From the NCBI GenBank assembly GCA_051881775.1, contig JBJEQN010000016.1, forward strand, positions 1-64,000: a stretch of 64,000 nucleotides of DNA, in the 5' to 3' direction. The position numbers and the translations under genes are program-made. The notes under the pieces are model-generated. The model worked only from the letters and a program-made list of their open reading frames with translations, was not told the origin of the DNA and searched no databases. This document shows positions 27,505 through 36,467 of this stretch, piece by piece (the first letter of the stretch is position 1; each line of letters begins with the position of its first letter). The DNA is from UMGS363 sp051881775. GTDB taxonomy: Bacteria > Bacillota > Clostridia > Oscillospirales > Ruminococcaceae.

Positions 27505-28560
27505 ATGTACGAGTTAAACAATAAGCTGAAAAAAATCGAGGCTTACGACCCGATTGAGGGAAATTATAAAATAAGGCTGGACGCAAATGAATCCTGCTTT
27601 AACATCAACGAAAAATTCGGAGATAAAATTGCCGAAGCGGTAAAGAGCCTTAGCCTTAACCGTTACCCCGACCCGACTGCTTCTGCGGTAAACAAGGCTT
27701 TTGCAGAGCTGTACGGCATCTCCGAGAAACTTGTTACAGCCGGAAACGGCTCCGACGAGCTTATAAGCATTATCTGCGGCTGTTTTCTTGAAAAACACGA
27801 CAAAGTGCTTACTCTTTCACCGGATTTTTCAATGTACGCTTTTTACAGCGAGCTTTACGAGCTGCAGGTCGTTTCCATGCCTAAGGGTGACGACCTGAGG
27901 ATAGATGTTTCCAAGGTTATCGAGTACTGCAACAACAACGAGATAAAGGCTGTCATTTTTTCAAACCCCTGCAACCCTACCTCTCTCGGTCTGAAAAAAG
28001 AGGACGTTGTCAGACTTGTGAAGGGCGTAAGCTGCCTTGTTATCGTTGACGAAGCGTATATGGATTTTTGGGATCAGAGCATTCTTGACAGAGTTGAGGA
28101 ATTCGATAACCTTATTATCCTTAAAACCTGTTCAAAGGCTGTGGGAATGGCGGCAATACGTCTTGGCTTCGCAGTGGCAACGCCTAAGATAACAAATGCG
28201 CTGAGAGCTGTTAAGTCGCCCTACAATACCGACACCATTTCTCAGACAATAGGAAGGATAATACTTTCCGAAAAGGACACTCTCCAAAAGTTCCGTGACG
28301 AGATCGTTGAAAGCCGCAAAGAGCTTCAGGAGGCTGTAAACGAGCTTGCCGCAAAATATACAAAGCTTGAAAAGGTCTATGATTCTGTCGCAAATTTTGT
28401 TTTCATAAAAACCTCTGCGGCAAAGGAAATTCACGAAAAGCTGCTTGAAAGGTCAATTGCCGTAAGATATATGGGCAGCTACATAAGGATCACTGCAGGT
28501 ACAAAGGAAGAAAACAAAGCTGTGATCTCCGCTCTTAATGAAATACTTGCCGGAATGTAA
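27505..28560 (+). CDS. hisC: Histidinol-phosphate aminotransferase
   Basis: HisC is a class I PLP aminotransferase that makes histidinol phosphate from imidazole acetol phosphate. The 351 residues hold the PLP lysine Lys211 in TCSKAVGMAAIRLG, the cofactor motif DEAYMDF (182-188) and FSNPCNPT. Its position between hisD and hisB supports the histidine role. Confidence 0.96.
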   Translation: MYELNNKLKKIEAYDPIEGNYKIRLDANESCFNINEKFGDKIAEAVKSLSLNRYPDPTASAVNKAFAELYGISEKLVTAGNGSDELISIICGCFLEKHDKVLTLSPDFSMYAFYSELYELQVVSMPKGDDLRIDVSKVIEYCNNNEIKAVIFSNPCNPTSLGLKKEDVVRLVKGVSCLVIVDEAYMDFWDQSILDRVEEFDNLIILKTCSKAVGMAAIRLGFAVATPKITNALRAVKSPYNTDTISQTIGRIILSEKDTLQKFRDEIVESRKELQEAVNELAAKYTKLEKVYDSVANFVFIKTSAAKEIHEKLLERSIAVRYMGSYIRITAGTKEENKAVISALNEILAGM

Positions 28561-28571
28561 GGAGGATAAAA

Positions 28572-29150
28572 ATGCGCACATCCGAAATTACAAGAAAAAC
28601 CAAGGAAACGGATATAACCGTAAAATTAAACCTTGACGGAAGCGGAAAAGCCGATATTTTTACGGGAATAGGCTTTTTTGACCATATGCTCACCGCTCTT
28701 TCGGTACACAGCGGCTTTGACATTTCGGTAAATGCCGTTGGAGACCTCCATGTTGACCCTCACCACACGGTGGAGGACGTCGGAATAGTTCTCGGTCAGG
28801 CTTTTAAGCAGGCGATAGGTGATATGAAGGGCATAAACAGATACGGCTCCGCTTATATCCCTATGGACGAAGCTCTCGGTTTTGCCTGCCTTGATATAAG
28901 CAACCGTCCGTATCTTGTTTTTGAAGCGGAATTTTCCGATGAAAGGGTAGGCGGCTTTGATACCTGCCTTACCGAAGAATTTTTCAGAGCGTTTGCTTTC
29001 AACGGCGGCATAACTCTCCACGTTATTGAAAAATACGGAAAAAACGATCACCACATCATTGAAGCTCTTTTTAAAGCTGCGGCACACGCACTTAAAGAAG
29101 CGGCAGCTCTGAACGGCGGCGAAATTCTTTCTACAAAGGGTGTTTTATAA
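28572..29150 (+). CDS. hisB: Imidazoleglycerol-phosphate dehydratase
   Basis: HisB dehydrates IGP to imidazole acetol phosphate using manganese. The 192-residue monofunctional dehydratase has no phosphatase domain. The metal-binding clusters FFDHM, DPHHTVEDVG and HHIIEALFKA are intact. A separate histidinol phosphatase would be required and none is visible in this window. Its stop shares a base with the hisH start. Confidence 0.98.
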   Translation: MRTSEITRKTKETDITVKLNLDGSGKADIFTGIGFFDHMLTALSVHSGFDISVNAVGDLHVDPHHTVEDVGIVLGQAFKQAIGDMKGINRYGSAYIPMDEALGFACLDISNRPYLVFEAEFSDERVGGFDTCLTEEFFRAFAFNGGITLHVIEKYGKNDHHIIEALFKAAAHALKEAAALNGGEILSTKGVL

Positions 29151-29755
29151 TGATTGCTATTGTTGACTACGGCGCAGGAAACATATTCAGTGTAAAAAAT
29201 GCATTGGATTACCTTGGAATTGACGGCAAGCTGACAGCGGACGCAGAAGAAATACGCAAGGCTGACGAAATAATACTTCCCGGAGTAGGCGCTTTTCCGT
29301 GGGCAATGAAAATGCTTAACGAAAGCGGACTTACAGATGTTATAAGGGAACAGTCACAGGTAAAACCCTTTCTCGGCATATGCCTTGGAATGCAGCTTAT
29401 ATTTGAAAAGGGCTATGAGTTTGAAGAAACAGAGGGACTTGGACTTATAAAGGGCAGCGTTCAGAAGATCGAGCGCACCGACCTGTCCGTACCTCATATG
29501 GGCTGGAACGGTCTTATTTTCAATAAGGAATGTCCCATTTTAAAGGGCGTTTCGGAGAACGAGTACGTTTATTTTGTTCATTCCTATGCCGCAGTCTGCA
29601 ATGAAAATGACGTTGCAGCTTACTGCGATTACGGCGGAAAGGTAACTGCGCTTGTCTATGACGGCAAATTCGTTTACGGTTCCCAGTTCCACCCCGAAAA
29701 GAGCGGCGCAGCAGGTCTGAAGATACTGAAAAACTTTGCTGCTCTTGCAGAATAA
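29150..29755 (+). CDS. hisH: Imidazole glycerol phosphate synthase, glutaminase subunit
   Basis: HisH releases ammonia from glutamine and feeds it to HisF. The 201-residue class I amidotransferase has Cys78 (GICLGMQ), His181 and Glu183 (SQFHPEKSG). It is coupled to hisB upstream and lies 13 bp before hisF. In many operons hisA lies between hisH and hisF, but here nothing does. Confidence 0.97.
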   Translation: MIAIVDYGAGNIFSVKNALDYLGIDGKLTADAEEIRKADEIILPGVGAFPWAMKMLNESGLTDVIREQSQVKPFLGICLGMQLIFEKGYEFEETEGLGLIKGSVQKIERTDLSVPHMGWNGLIFNKECPILKGVSENEYVYFVHSYAAVCNENDVAAYCDYGGKVTALVYDGKFVYGSQFHPEKSGAAGLKILKNFAALAE

Positions 29756-29768
29756 GGAGGGAGAAGCC

Positions 29769-30530
29769 ATGCTTGCAAAAAGGATAATCCCTTGCCTTGA
29801 TGTTCGTGAGGGCAAGGTAGTTAAGGGTATAAATTTTGTAGGGATAAAGGAAGTCGGCGACCCTGTGGAATGTGCTGCTGAGTACGACAGACAGGGCGCA
29901 GACGAGATAGTTTTCCTTGACATAACAGCTTCCCACGAGGGCAGGGGAACAATGCTGGACGTTGTAAGAAATACCGCTAAAAAGGTTTTCGTTCCTCTTA
30001 CGGTAGGCGGAGGAATACGCACTATCGACGATTTCAGAGAAACTCTCCGTGCAGGTGCGGATAAGGTGTCCGTCAACTCTGCTGCGGTAAAAAATCCTCA
30101 GCTTATTAAAGAAGCAGCGGATATTTTCGGCTGTCAGTGCGTTGTTGTGGCAATTGACGCAAAAAAATGCCCCGACGGACATTATACCGTTGTTATAAAC
30201 GGCGGCAGGATAGATATGGGCATTGACGCTGTGGAATGGGCAAAAAAAGCTGAGAAGCTTGGAGCAGGCGAGATACTTCTCACTTCAATGGATACGGACG
30301 GAGTAAAGGGCGGCTTTGATATTGATATGCTGAATGCTGTTTGCAGCGTTGTAAAGATACCCGTTATTGCCAGCGGCGGCTGCGGAAAGCTTGAACACTT
30401 TACAGATGTCTTTGAACAAACAGGAGCTTCGGCAGCCCTTGCAGCTTCGCTTTTCCATTATAAGGAGCTTACCGTGGGCGAGGTCAAGGAAGAAATGAAA
30501 AAGCACAGCATTCCTGTCAGAATGGTGTGA
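29769..30530 (+). CDS. hisF: Imidazole glycerol phosphate synthase, cyclase subunit
   Basis: HisF closes the imidazole ring of PRFAR with ammonia from HisH, giving IGP and AICAR. The 253-residue TIM barrel has catalytic Asp11 (IPCLDV) and Asp130 (VVVAIDAK). I choose ATG 29769, which has an AAGGAGGG SD, over an in-frame upstream codon at 29736 inside hisH. It is the last his gene; hisA and hisIE do not follow. Confidence 0.98.
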   Translation: MLAKRIIPCLDVREGKVVKGINFVGIKEVGDPVECAAEYDRQGADEIVFLDITASHEGRGTMLDVVRNTAKKVFVPLTVGGGIRTIDDFRETLRAGADKVSVNSAAVKNPQLIKEAADIFGCQCVVVAIDAKKCPDGHYTVVINGGRIDMGIDAVEWAKKAEKLGAGEILLTSMDTDGVKGGFDIDMLNAVCSVVKIPVIASGGCGKLEHFTDVFEQTGASAALAASLFHYKELTVGEVKEEMKKHSIPVRMV

Positions 30531-30596
30531 GTTACGGCAAAACACTTTTATGGAATTATACGTTATTATATTTTTTAATTTTATTTTCCAAATCTC

Positions 30597-30625
30597 TTGA
30601 AGAAAACAGCGGAATGGGGTATAAT
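30597..30625 (+). promoter_or_regulatory. Sigma-A promoter for the exonuclease gene
   Basis: TTGAAG (30597-30602), a 17-bp spacer and TATAAT (30620-30625), 41 bp before the start. It separates this gene from the his operon. Confidence 0.75.
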
Positions 30626-30666
30626 AGAATTATATTATATCTAAATAACGAACGGAGACGTAAAAA

Positions 30667-31341
30667 ATGGAAAATAACCGAAATAAAATTGTTCTTGATT
30701 TTGAGTTTAACCCGATAATTGACCAGGAAGTCAAAGCTATTGCTCAGCACGAAATAATTGAGATAGGCGCAGTAAAAGTAGGCAGCGAAAATAAGATAGT
30801 AGATAAATTTCAGCGTTATATAAAACCAAGATATAATACTGTTGCTCCTAAGATTACATCATTAACGGGTATAACCGATGAAATGCTTGCAGAGTCGGGC
30901 AGCTTTGAAGAGGTTATAGAGGAATTCCGCAGCTGGATAGGGGAGGAGCGTTTCAGAATATACTCCTGGAGCGGTACCGACAGAAACGTTCTTGAATCTG
31001 AAATTATACTTAAGCTGGGCGAGGACAGCGACCACTATGATTATTTCTGCGGCAGGTGGATAGACTTACAGAAAATTTATCAGCGTATAATGGGTTTCCA
31101 GAAAAGTATGGGTCTTTCCAATGCCCTCGGAACGCTTAAAATTTGCTTCGAGGGAAAGGAACACGGCGCTCTTGCCGATGCAATAAACACAGCCGAAGTT
31201 ATGAAGACCCTTTACGATAAGGAACGTATCGACCAGATAAAGCACAAATCCTCGGTTACATATAACGGCAGCACTCATTCTACCGGCGGTTTCACAATGG
31301 GAAATCTCTTTGCCGAGCAGTTTGCAAAGCTGGGAAAATAA
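30667..31341 (+). CDS. DEDDh 3'-5' exonuclease family protein
   Basis: This 224-residue RNase T/DnaQ-type exonuclease has the five DEDDh residues: Asp11 and Glu13 (LDFEF), Asp105 (SGTDRN), His166 and Asp171 (EHGALADAINTA). It resembles the KapD/ERI-like group more than the DNA polymerase epsilon subunit. The substrate (RNA ends or short nucleic acids) cannot be told from sequence. It stands alone between his genes and an aminotransferase, with its own promoter and terminator. Confidence 0.88.
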   Translation: MENNRNKIVLDFEFNPIIDQEVKAIAQHEIIEIGAVKVGSENKIVDKFQRYIKPRYNTVAPKITSLTGITDEMLAESGSFEEVIEEFRSWIGEERFRIYSWSGTDRNVLESEIILKLGEDSDHYDYFCGRWIDLQKIYQRIMGFQKSMGLSNALGTLKICFEGKEHGALADAINTAEVMKTLYDKERIDQIKHKSSVTYNGSTHSTGGFTMGNLFAEQFAKLGK

Positions 31342-31353
31342 ATCTATAAAAAC

Positions 31354-31395
31354 AGCCGCTTCCAACGAATTAGTCGGAAGCGGCTTTGTGTTTTA
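31354..31395. terminator. Bidirectional terminator
   Basis: A perfect 10-bp stem AGCCGCTTCC/GGAAGCGGCT (31354-31363 with 31376-31385) is followed by TTGTGTTTT on the plus strand and preceded by an A-tract. It serves the convergent exonuclease and aminotransferase genes. Confidence 0.85.
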
Positions 31396-31402
31396 TATTT
31401 GA

Positions 31403-32683
31403 TTATTCGGCAAGCAGTTTTTCTGCGCTTGCCAGCTTTACGCAAAGGCAGAAAAGGTTGATAGCGATCTCAAGCTCGTTAAGGGGCGGATATGTGGGAG
31501 CGATTCTGATATTTCTGTCGTTGGGGTCGTTCTTGTAGGGGAAGGTTGCTCCTGCGCCCGTAAGAACAACGCCTGCTTCCTTGCAGAGGGAAACAACTCT
31601 CTTTGCACAGCCGTTAAGAGTGTTTACGGATATGAAATAGCCGCCGTTGGGATTATGCCATTCGCCAACACCCAAAGGAGCAAGTTCTTTTTCAAGAGTA
31701 TCGAGTACCAGCTTGAACTTAGGCGCAATAATAGCCCTGTGTTCCTCCATTTTTGCTTTGATCCCGTCAAAGTTTTTGAAATACCTTACATGGCGGAGCT
31801 GATTTATTTTATCGTAGCTGATGTACTGAATACCGAGTATCTTTTCGATCTGCGCAATATTTGCCTTTGAAGCAGCCATTACCGCAACGCCTGCGCCGGG
31901 GAAGGAGATCTTCGAGGTTGAAGCAAATTCAAACACCATATCTTCCTTGCCTGTCTTTTTGCACTCGTCAAAAATGTTAAGAAGGGTGTCGGGAGTGTCG
32001 CTAAGGTGGTGAACACAGTATGCGTTATCCCAGAAAATGCGGAAATCCTTTGCTTTGGGGGAAAGGTTTGCGAAACGTCTTACGGTCTCGTCGGAATATG
32101 TGATACCGTCGGGGTTGGAGTACATGGGAACGCACCAGATGCCCTTGACAGAATCATCTTCGGCAACCAGCTTTTCAACCATATCCATATCGGGACCTGT
32201 TTCAAGCATAGGAATAGTTATCATTTCAATGCCGAAGTTCTCGCAGATACTGAAGTGACGGTCGTAACCGGGAGCAGGGCAGAGGAACTTGACCTTATCC
32301 AACTTGCACCAAGGCTTTTCGCTGCCGAGAACGCCGTGGGTCATTGCACGGGCAACGGAATCGTACATAAGTGAAAGGCTTGCATTGCCTCCCACAATGA
32401 TCTCTTCGGGAGAAACGCCCAGCATTTCAGCAAAGAGTTTCTTAGCCTCGGGAATACCTGTCAGACCGCCGTAGTTGCGGACATCGGTTCCGTCCTCGCT
32501 TGTAAGGTCGGAGCTGCTGTTGAGAACGTCCAGCATAGGCATGGTAATATCAAGCTGGTCTGCGCCGGGCTTTCCTCTTGCCATATTAAGTTTAAGTCCC
32601 TTTGCCTTGTAGGCTTCGTAAGCCTTTTCGCACTCAGCCTTAAATTCCTCAAGCTGAGCCTTGTTCATTTCAGTAAGAAGCAT
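31403..32683 (-). CDS. Aspartate/alanine-type PLP aminotransferase
   Basis: This 426-residue aminotransferase (fold type I, of the group often annotated as aspartate aminotransferase subgroup Ic) has the PLP lysine Lys258 in STSKIS, the cofactor motif WDNAY (218-222), NPDG (190-193) and the substrate arginine in NIRIAPTYPP. It probably moves amino groups between glutamate/2-oxoglutarate and an acidic or small amino acid; the exact substrate is not set by sequence. A GGAAAG SD precedes ATG 32683. Upstream on the same strand lies the long hairpin at 32753-32844, which may be in its leader. Confidence 0.85.
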   Translation of the reverse strand: MLLTEMNKAQLEEFKAECEKAYEAYKAKGLKLNMARGKPGADQLDITMPMLDVLNSSSDLTSEDGTDVRNYGGLTGIPEAKKLFAEMLGVSPEEIIVGGNASLSLMYDSVARAMTHGVLGSEKPWCKLDKVKFLCPAPGYDRHFSICENFGIEMITIPMLETGPDMDMVEKLVAEDDSVKGIWCVPMYSNPDGITYSDETVRRFANLSPKAKDFRIFWDNAYCVHHLSDTPDTLLNIFDECKKTGKEDMVFEFASTSKISFPGAGVAVMAASKANIAQIEKILGIQYISYDKINQLRHVRYFKNFDGIKAKMEEHRAIIAPKFKLVLDTLEKELAPLGVGEWHNPNGGYFISVNTLNGCAKRVVSLCKEAGVVLTGAGATFPYKNDPNDRNIRIAPTYPPLNELEIAINLFCLCVKLASAEKLLAE

Positions 32684-32752
32684 AAAATATTCTTTCCTTT
32701 CGATCTGTATTAGATAAAAATATACAATTAATCAATTCTGCATTGTAATACA

Positions 32753-32844
32753 AATAACCAATAAAACTGTATACAAAAAATCTTCGCATAATCCATAAGG
32801 CTAAGATTATGCTCGATTTTTTGTACAGTTTTTAATTGGTTATT
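32753..32844. repeat. 92-nt near-perfect inverted repeat (long hairpin)
   Basis: The left arm (32753-32793) and right arm (32805-32844) are inverted copies of about 40 nt with three small bulges and an 11-nt loop. The arms begin and end with AATAACCAAT/ATTGGTTATT. No T-tract follows either end directly, so it is not a typical terminator. It may be a MITE-like remnant or a structured leader of the aminotransferase mRNA. Confidence 0.85.
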
Positions 32845-32930
32845 AGTATAATAAAATGCGCGTGTAAAATACATTTGTACTCCCTGTGCGTACAGTTAAA
32901 AACGCCCTATATATTATAATATAACATTTC

Positions 32931-32974
32931 AAAACAAAATGCAAGCCTTTCAAAAAAGTCTTGCATTTTGTTTT
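32931..32974. terminator. Terminator at the 3' end of the first ABC module
   Basis: A 15-bp perfect stem, AAAACAAAATGCAAG paired with CTTGCATTTTGTTTT, with a 14-nt loop lies 70 bp after the permease stop (minus strand). The arms themselves supply terminal T/A tracts. Confidence 0.75.
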
Positions 32975-33043
32975 ATATTTATTCACATATGCAATTTGAA
33001 ATGCAAAATACAGACAATGAAAATTCAGAAAGGAAGTATGCTG

Positions 33044-33748
33044 TTACAGTTCTCTTCTTTTCATGACCGCTCCCGTAATAAGCGCAAAGACAGCTGCTAC
33101 GATAATTCCGAATGCGTATATTGCGACATAAAGCAGATATTCGCTTTTCAAATAGATCTTGCTGAGAAGCTCGGCAGCGCCGGTGGTTATCTCGATATTT
33201 ACAGCAACCATTATAAATATCATTATAGCCGTAATTATAACGGCGCAGAGCATTCCAACGGTCTCTCGTTCAACGCCGAGAATGAAAAGTATCGCATATT
33301 GAATGGAAGTCAGTATACAGGTAGCGGCAAAAAGTACAGCTCCCATCATCGGAATAGTGAAGCCGTCGTCCTTTGAAGCATAGTAATACTGCGCCAGCTG
33401 TTCGTCCGTTTTTTCAAATAAAGCCGCACGTTCCGCCGTCAGTCCCAGAAGTATCACAACTGCAGTAACAATTCCTACGGAAAGCACACCTAAAAGAAAC
33501 CTTGCAAAAACAACGCTGCTCCTGCTTACGGGAAGCACTCCGTACAGCTTGTTAAAATCATTTTTGGCAGCTATGGTGAACACGGATTGTACGCATAATC
33601 CCGAAAAAATGATTATCGGCATCATAAACTGAGGTCCCATGTAAAAGCCGAATAGGGCAAAGAAGGCCACAGCCGCTATCATAGGTATAAGAGTTTTCTT
33701 TTTAATGCAGATAAGGTCAAGCTTCATAAGGTTAATTATGTCCTTCAT
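33044..33748 (-). CDS. ABC-2-type transporter permease (module 1)
   Basis: The 234-residue integral membrane protein has about six hydrophobic segments and no recognised soluble domain. It resembles small ABC-2 permeases encoded with YtrA-type regulators. I choose ATG 33748 because AGGAG lies 7 nt upstream; the frame overlaps the ATPase gene by 17 bp, so the two are coupled. With the ATPase at 33732-34601 it would form an exporter. The substrate is unknown; related systems respond to cell-envelope antibiotics. Confidence 0.82.
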   Translation of the reverse strand: MKDIINLMKLDLICIKKKTLIPMIAAVAFFALFGFYMGPQFMMPIIIFSGLCVQSVFTIAAKNDFNKLYGVLPVSRSSVVFARFLLGVLSVGIVTAVVILLGLTAERAALFEKTDEQLAQYYYASKDDGFTIPMMGAVLFAATCILTSIQYAILFILGVERETVGMLCAVIITAIMIFIMVAVNIEITTGAAELLSKIYLKSEYLLYVAIYAFGIIVAAVFALITGAVMKRREL

Positions 33749-34601
33749 CTTTATTCTCCTTTGCAATATAAACCAGTATTTCGTCAAAGCTGATTTTTTC
33801 GTACTCGATCTCTTTCGGAAGCATATTCAGATATTCCGTATCAAGCATAGCGTCAAAGCCGTTTCTGTAGGAATGGAAACCTATGCACCTACTTTTCAAC
33901 TCGTCCGTAACATCAGCCTCGTCCCCTTTAATGGCAACGTACTTTTCGGTCAGCTCGTCCTTAGTTCCCGTGAACCAGACCTTACCGTCGTTAAGCACCG
34001 TTACATAATCCGCAATGCGCTCAACATCGGCGGTTATGTGGGTGGAGAACAGCACGCCTCTGTTCTCGTCGGCAATATAATCGGCAAGAATATCAAGAAG
34101 CTCATCTCTCGCCACAGGGTCAAGACCGCTTGTAGGTTCGTCAAGAATTATCAGCTCCGCATTGTGGGAAAGCGCCACAGCTATCATCAGCTTCATTTTC
34201 ATACCCTTTGAGAATGTTCCCACCTTCTTTTTCAGCGGCAGCCCGAAGCTGTTTATCCTGCCGAAAAAGCCTTCGCTGTCCCAGTTTGGATAAAAGCCCT
34301 TTAACTGGTTTTCAATTTCTTTTATTTTAAGATGCTCCGCAAAATAAAGACTGTCGAAAACAACGCCTGTGCGCTCCTTTATTTTCTTTGAATCGGAAAC
34401 GCTGTCAAGCCCGAAAACGCTTATTTTGCCGCTGTTGATGTTCGCCATATTAAGAATAGAGCGTATGGTGGTGGTTTTGCCCGAGCCATTCTGTCCCACG
34501 AAACCCATTATGTACCCCTTGGGAAGTGCAAAGGACACATCTTTAAGCTCAAAGCCCTTGTATTTTTTGCAAAGCCCCTGAATTTCAAGTATATTTTCCA
34601 T
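33732..34601 (-). CDS. ABC transporter ATP-binding protein (module 1)
   Basis: The 289-residue ATPase has Walker A GQNGSGKTT (36-44), a signature FSKGMKM (130-136) in place of LSGGQ, and Walker B IILDEPTSGLD (151-161). A C-terminal extension of about 80 residues is typical of the YtrB/BcrA-like group of drug and peptide exporters. It lies 2 bp after its GntR gene and overlaps the permease gene. Confidence 0.92.
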   Translation of the reverse strand: MENILEIQGLCKKYKGFELKDVSFALPKGYIMGFVGQNGSGKTTTIRSILNMANINSGKISVFGLDSVSDSKKIKERTGVVFDSLYFAEHLKIKEIENQLKGFYPNWDSEGFFGRINSFGLPLKKKVGTFSKGMKMKLMIAVALSHNAELIILDEPTSGLDPVARDELLDILADYIADENRGVLFSTHITADVERIADYVTVLNDGKVWFTGTKDELTEKYVAIKGDEADVTDELKSRCIGFHSYRNGFDAMLDTEYLNMLPKEIEYEKISFDEILVYIAKENKDEGHN

Positions 34602-34603
34602 AT

Positions 34604-34975
34604 TTATTCCTCCAAGACTGATTTTAATGCCGCAATTATCTCGTCATCCGCAAGACCTGCGTTTCTGCCGTTTGTGACGGCTTTTTCAAGTCCCTCCTCC
34701 ATTTCGCAGAGCATACGTTCCCGCAGAAGGTCGTTGTTTTTCGGCGCAACATAGTATCCCTTGCCTGCCACCGATACAATAAACCCTTCCTCCGACAAGT
34801 CGTTGTAAACTCTGGTAGTTGTGATAACGCTGATTTTCAGATCTCTTGCAAGCTGCCTTATGGAGGGGAGCTGTTCGTCCTCTCCGATCTTGCCGTCAAG
34901 TATCTGAGATTTGATCTGTTCCTCTATCTGCTCGTAAATTGGTACGTCAGACTTGTTTTTTAAAATTATTTTCAT
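34604..34975 (-). CDS. GntR-family (YtrA-like) transcriptional regulator, module 1
   Basis: This 123-residue regulator is short, with an N-terminal winged helix (YEQIEEQIKSQILDGK, LPSIRQLARDLKIS, VAGKGYYV) and a brief helical tail. That is the size of the YtrA subfamily, which regulates linked ABC transporters. It is the first gene of its operon. A promoter with a dyad over its -10 element lies immediately upstream, so it probably represses itself and the transporter until an envelope-active compound is present. Confidence 0.92.
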   Translation of the reverse strand: MKIILKNKSDVPIYEQIEEQIKSQILDGKIGEDEQLPSIRQLARDLKISVITTTRVYNDLSEEGFIVSVAGKGYYVAPKNNDLLRERMLCEMEEGLEKAVTNGRNAGLADDEIIAALKSVLEE

Positions 34976-34990
34976 AAGGTACCTCTGAAT

Positions 34991-35044
34991 ATACTGTTAT
35001 TATTCCGATATATACAGTATAACACCGTATATATGCTTTGTCAA
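34991..35044 (-). promoter_or_regulatory. Promoter and operator of module 1
   Basis: On the minus strand TTGACA (35044-35039), a 17-bp spacer and TATACT (35021-35016). A 30-bp imperfect dyad ATACTGT...ACAGTAT (34991-35020) overlaps the -10 element and start point and is the likely GntR operator. Confidence 0.8.
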
Positions 35045-35063
35045 TAGTTTTTATAAAAAAATT

Positions 35064-35088
35064 CCGGTCGATTTTTTGAACCGACCGG
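35064..35088 (-). terminator. Terminator of module 2
   Basis: The stem CCGGTCG/CGACCGG (35064-35070 with 35082-35088) is followed on the minus strand by AATTTTTTTAT. It lies just after the last gene of the second ABC module. Confidence 0.85.
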
Positions 35089-35097
35089 CAAGTTTAA

Positions 35098-35805
35098 TTA
35101 TTGGTTTTCCTCAATTTTTTTCTTTATTTTAGAGATAACAATATCTCCTGCAATGAGCGACGCTGCAAAAAGTACGGCATAAACAATTACAGCAGCCTTA
35201 GTCATAGGTATAAACGCCGCAGCAGCCGATTTCACTGTTCCAAATATAATGCACATAACGGTAATAATACCTATGTAAATGTAAAACGCCGCATCCGCCC
35301 TGTGGTTTTCAATAAAATTCATTGTTTTATATATAATCAACGAAAAAATTATAATATCAAGACTTGCACTGAAAAGAATAAATACAGCGTCTCCAACGCA
35401 TTGCAGCATAAGCTCCCGGATCTGCTTTCCCGAAATAAGATAGGGCGAAAAGCAATACTCCATTTCTTCGACCATTCCTATTGCATTAAAGAGTACACGG
35501 AACACCGATATTATCTTAAAGAAAGTCACCCATACGCCGAACAGCTCCGTTTTTCTGTAAGGCAGCACCTTTACAGCCTCCTTATGCCGCTTGTAAAACT
35601 CAAACATTATCCAGTATAGCCAAAGGAAAATGACCGTTTCCATGCCGTATGAGATCCATGGCGAAAAGCCTGATTCATTTAAAAGCAGCAGACACATTCC
35701 TGTTATCCTTGATAAAAATATGATTATTGCTGCACCGAACGGCACGGAAAGAAGGTTTATTCCGCACAGCCTGCACAGAATGTATTTTTTCTTGATTTTG
35801 TCCAT
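35098..35805 (-). CDS. Integral membrane protein of ABC module 2
   Basis: This 235-residue protein has five to six hydrophobic segments and a Lys-rich C-terminus. I do not recognise a named family. It is the last gene of the gntR-ATPase-permease operon and its ATG shares a base with the preceding stop (TGATG), so it is probably a transporter subunit or accessory membrane protein. Confidence 0.7.
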   Translation of the reverse strand: MDKIKKKYILCRLCGINLLSVPFGAAIIIFLSRITGMCLLLLNESGFSPWISYGMETVIFLWLYWIMFEFYKRHKEAVKVLPYRKTELFGVWVTFFKIISVFRVLFNAIGMVEEMEYCFSPYLISGKQIRELMLQCVGDAVFILFSASLDIIIFSLIIYKTMNFIENHRADAAFYIYIGIITVMCIIFGTVKSAAAAFIPMTKAAVIVYAVLFAASLIAGDIVISKIKKKIEENQ

Positions 35806-36467
35806 CAGTAAAACACCTTCGCAGTTTTATTTCTTACAAGTACAAATGCTGCTGTTGAAAGTAAAGCAAGTATCGAAATGACGGTCAGATAAACTGTATT
35901 GTCCGTAGTTGTTATTATATGTGAATCCAGCTTGCCCTTTAGTGCAAGAACAATACACATCACTACCCAGAACAGCGACAGCGCTGTCATTTTGTTTGAA
36001 ACAATGCGGCAGACTAAGGTGTATGCGCAGACTATCATCATTGACACCATAAGGAAAAAGACAAAATTCACAAGTATGGAGGCAAGCTGAACGGAGTTTA
36101 TTTTTCCCATTGCAAATACCAAAAAGCAGAAAGCTATGTAAAACAAATTCTGCACCCCGTAAACGACAGCAGAGGAATCAATGAAGATATTTACGGCCGT
36201 TTCTTTTTTTACGGGAAGAACGTTTATTGTTTTCAGCTTTTTTTCAAATTCTTCGTGTATCATATTTATTGCAAATACCGTGAACATTCCGAACATATTT
36301 GCAGCTATAGACATACCGCCTTCATAATCGTTCATCAGGCTTCTGTCGCTTTCTCCCGAGAACATTAATCCGCAGTAACCGAAGCTGACAAGCCATGACA
36401 GGAGCGTAAAGATGACAACGCCTCGGTTGCTCAGCAGTTTTCCCACGGCTATTTTTGCTTTATTCAT
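35805..36467 (-). CDS. ABC transporter permease-like membrane protein (module 2)
   Basis: This 220-residue protein has about six transmembrane segments and a cytoplasmic loop of basic residues after the second segment, a pattern seen in ABC-2 permeases. It overlaps the upstream permease gene by 8 bp and is coupled to the gene downstream. The product and substrate are not identified. Confidence 0.75.
   Translation of the reverse strand: MNKAKIAVGKLLSNRGVVIFTLLSWLVSFGYCGLMFSGESDRSLMNDYEGGMSIAANMFGMFTVFAINMIHEEFEKKLKTINVLPVKKETAVNIFIDSSAVVYGVQNLFYIAFCFLVFAMGKINSVQLASILVNFVFFLMVSMMIVCAYTLVCRIVSNKMTALSLFWVVMCIVLALKGKLDSHIITTTDNTVYLTVISILALLSTAAFVLVRNKTAKVFY

Noticed and set aside
32753..32844. 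The 92-nt hairpin as an intrinsic terminator
   Set aside because: No T-tract follows on either strand, the arms are far longer than usual, and separate good terminators exist at 31354 and 32931.
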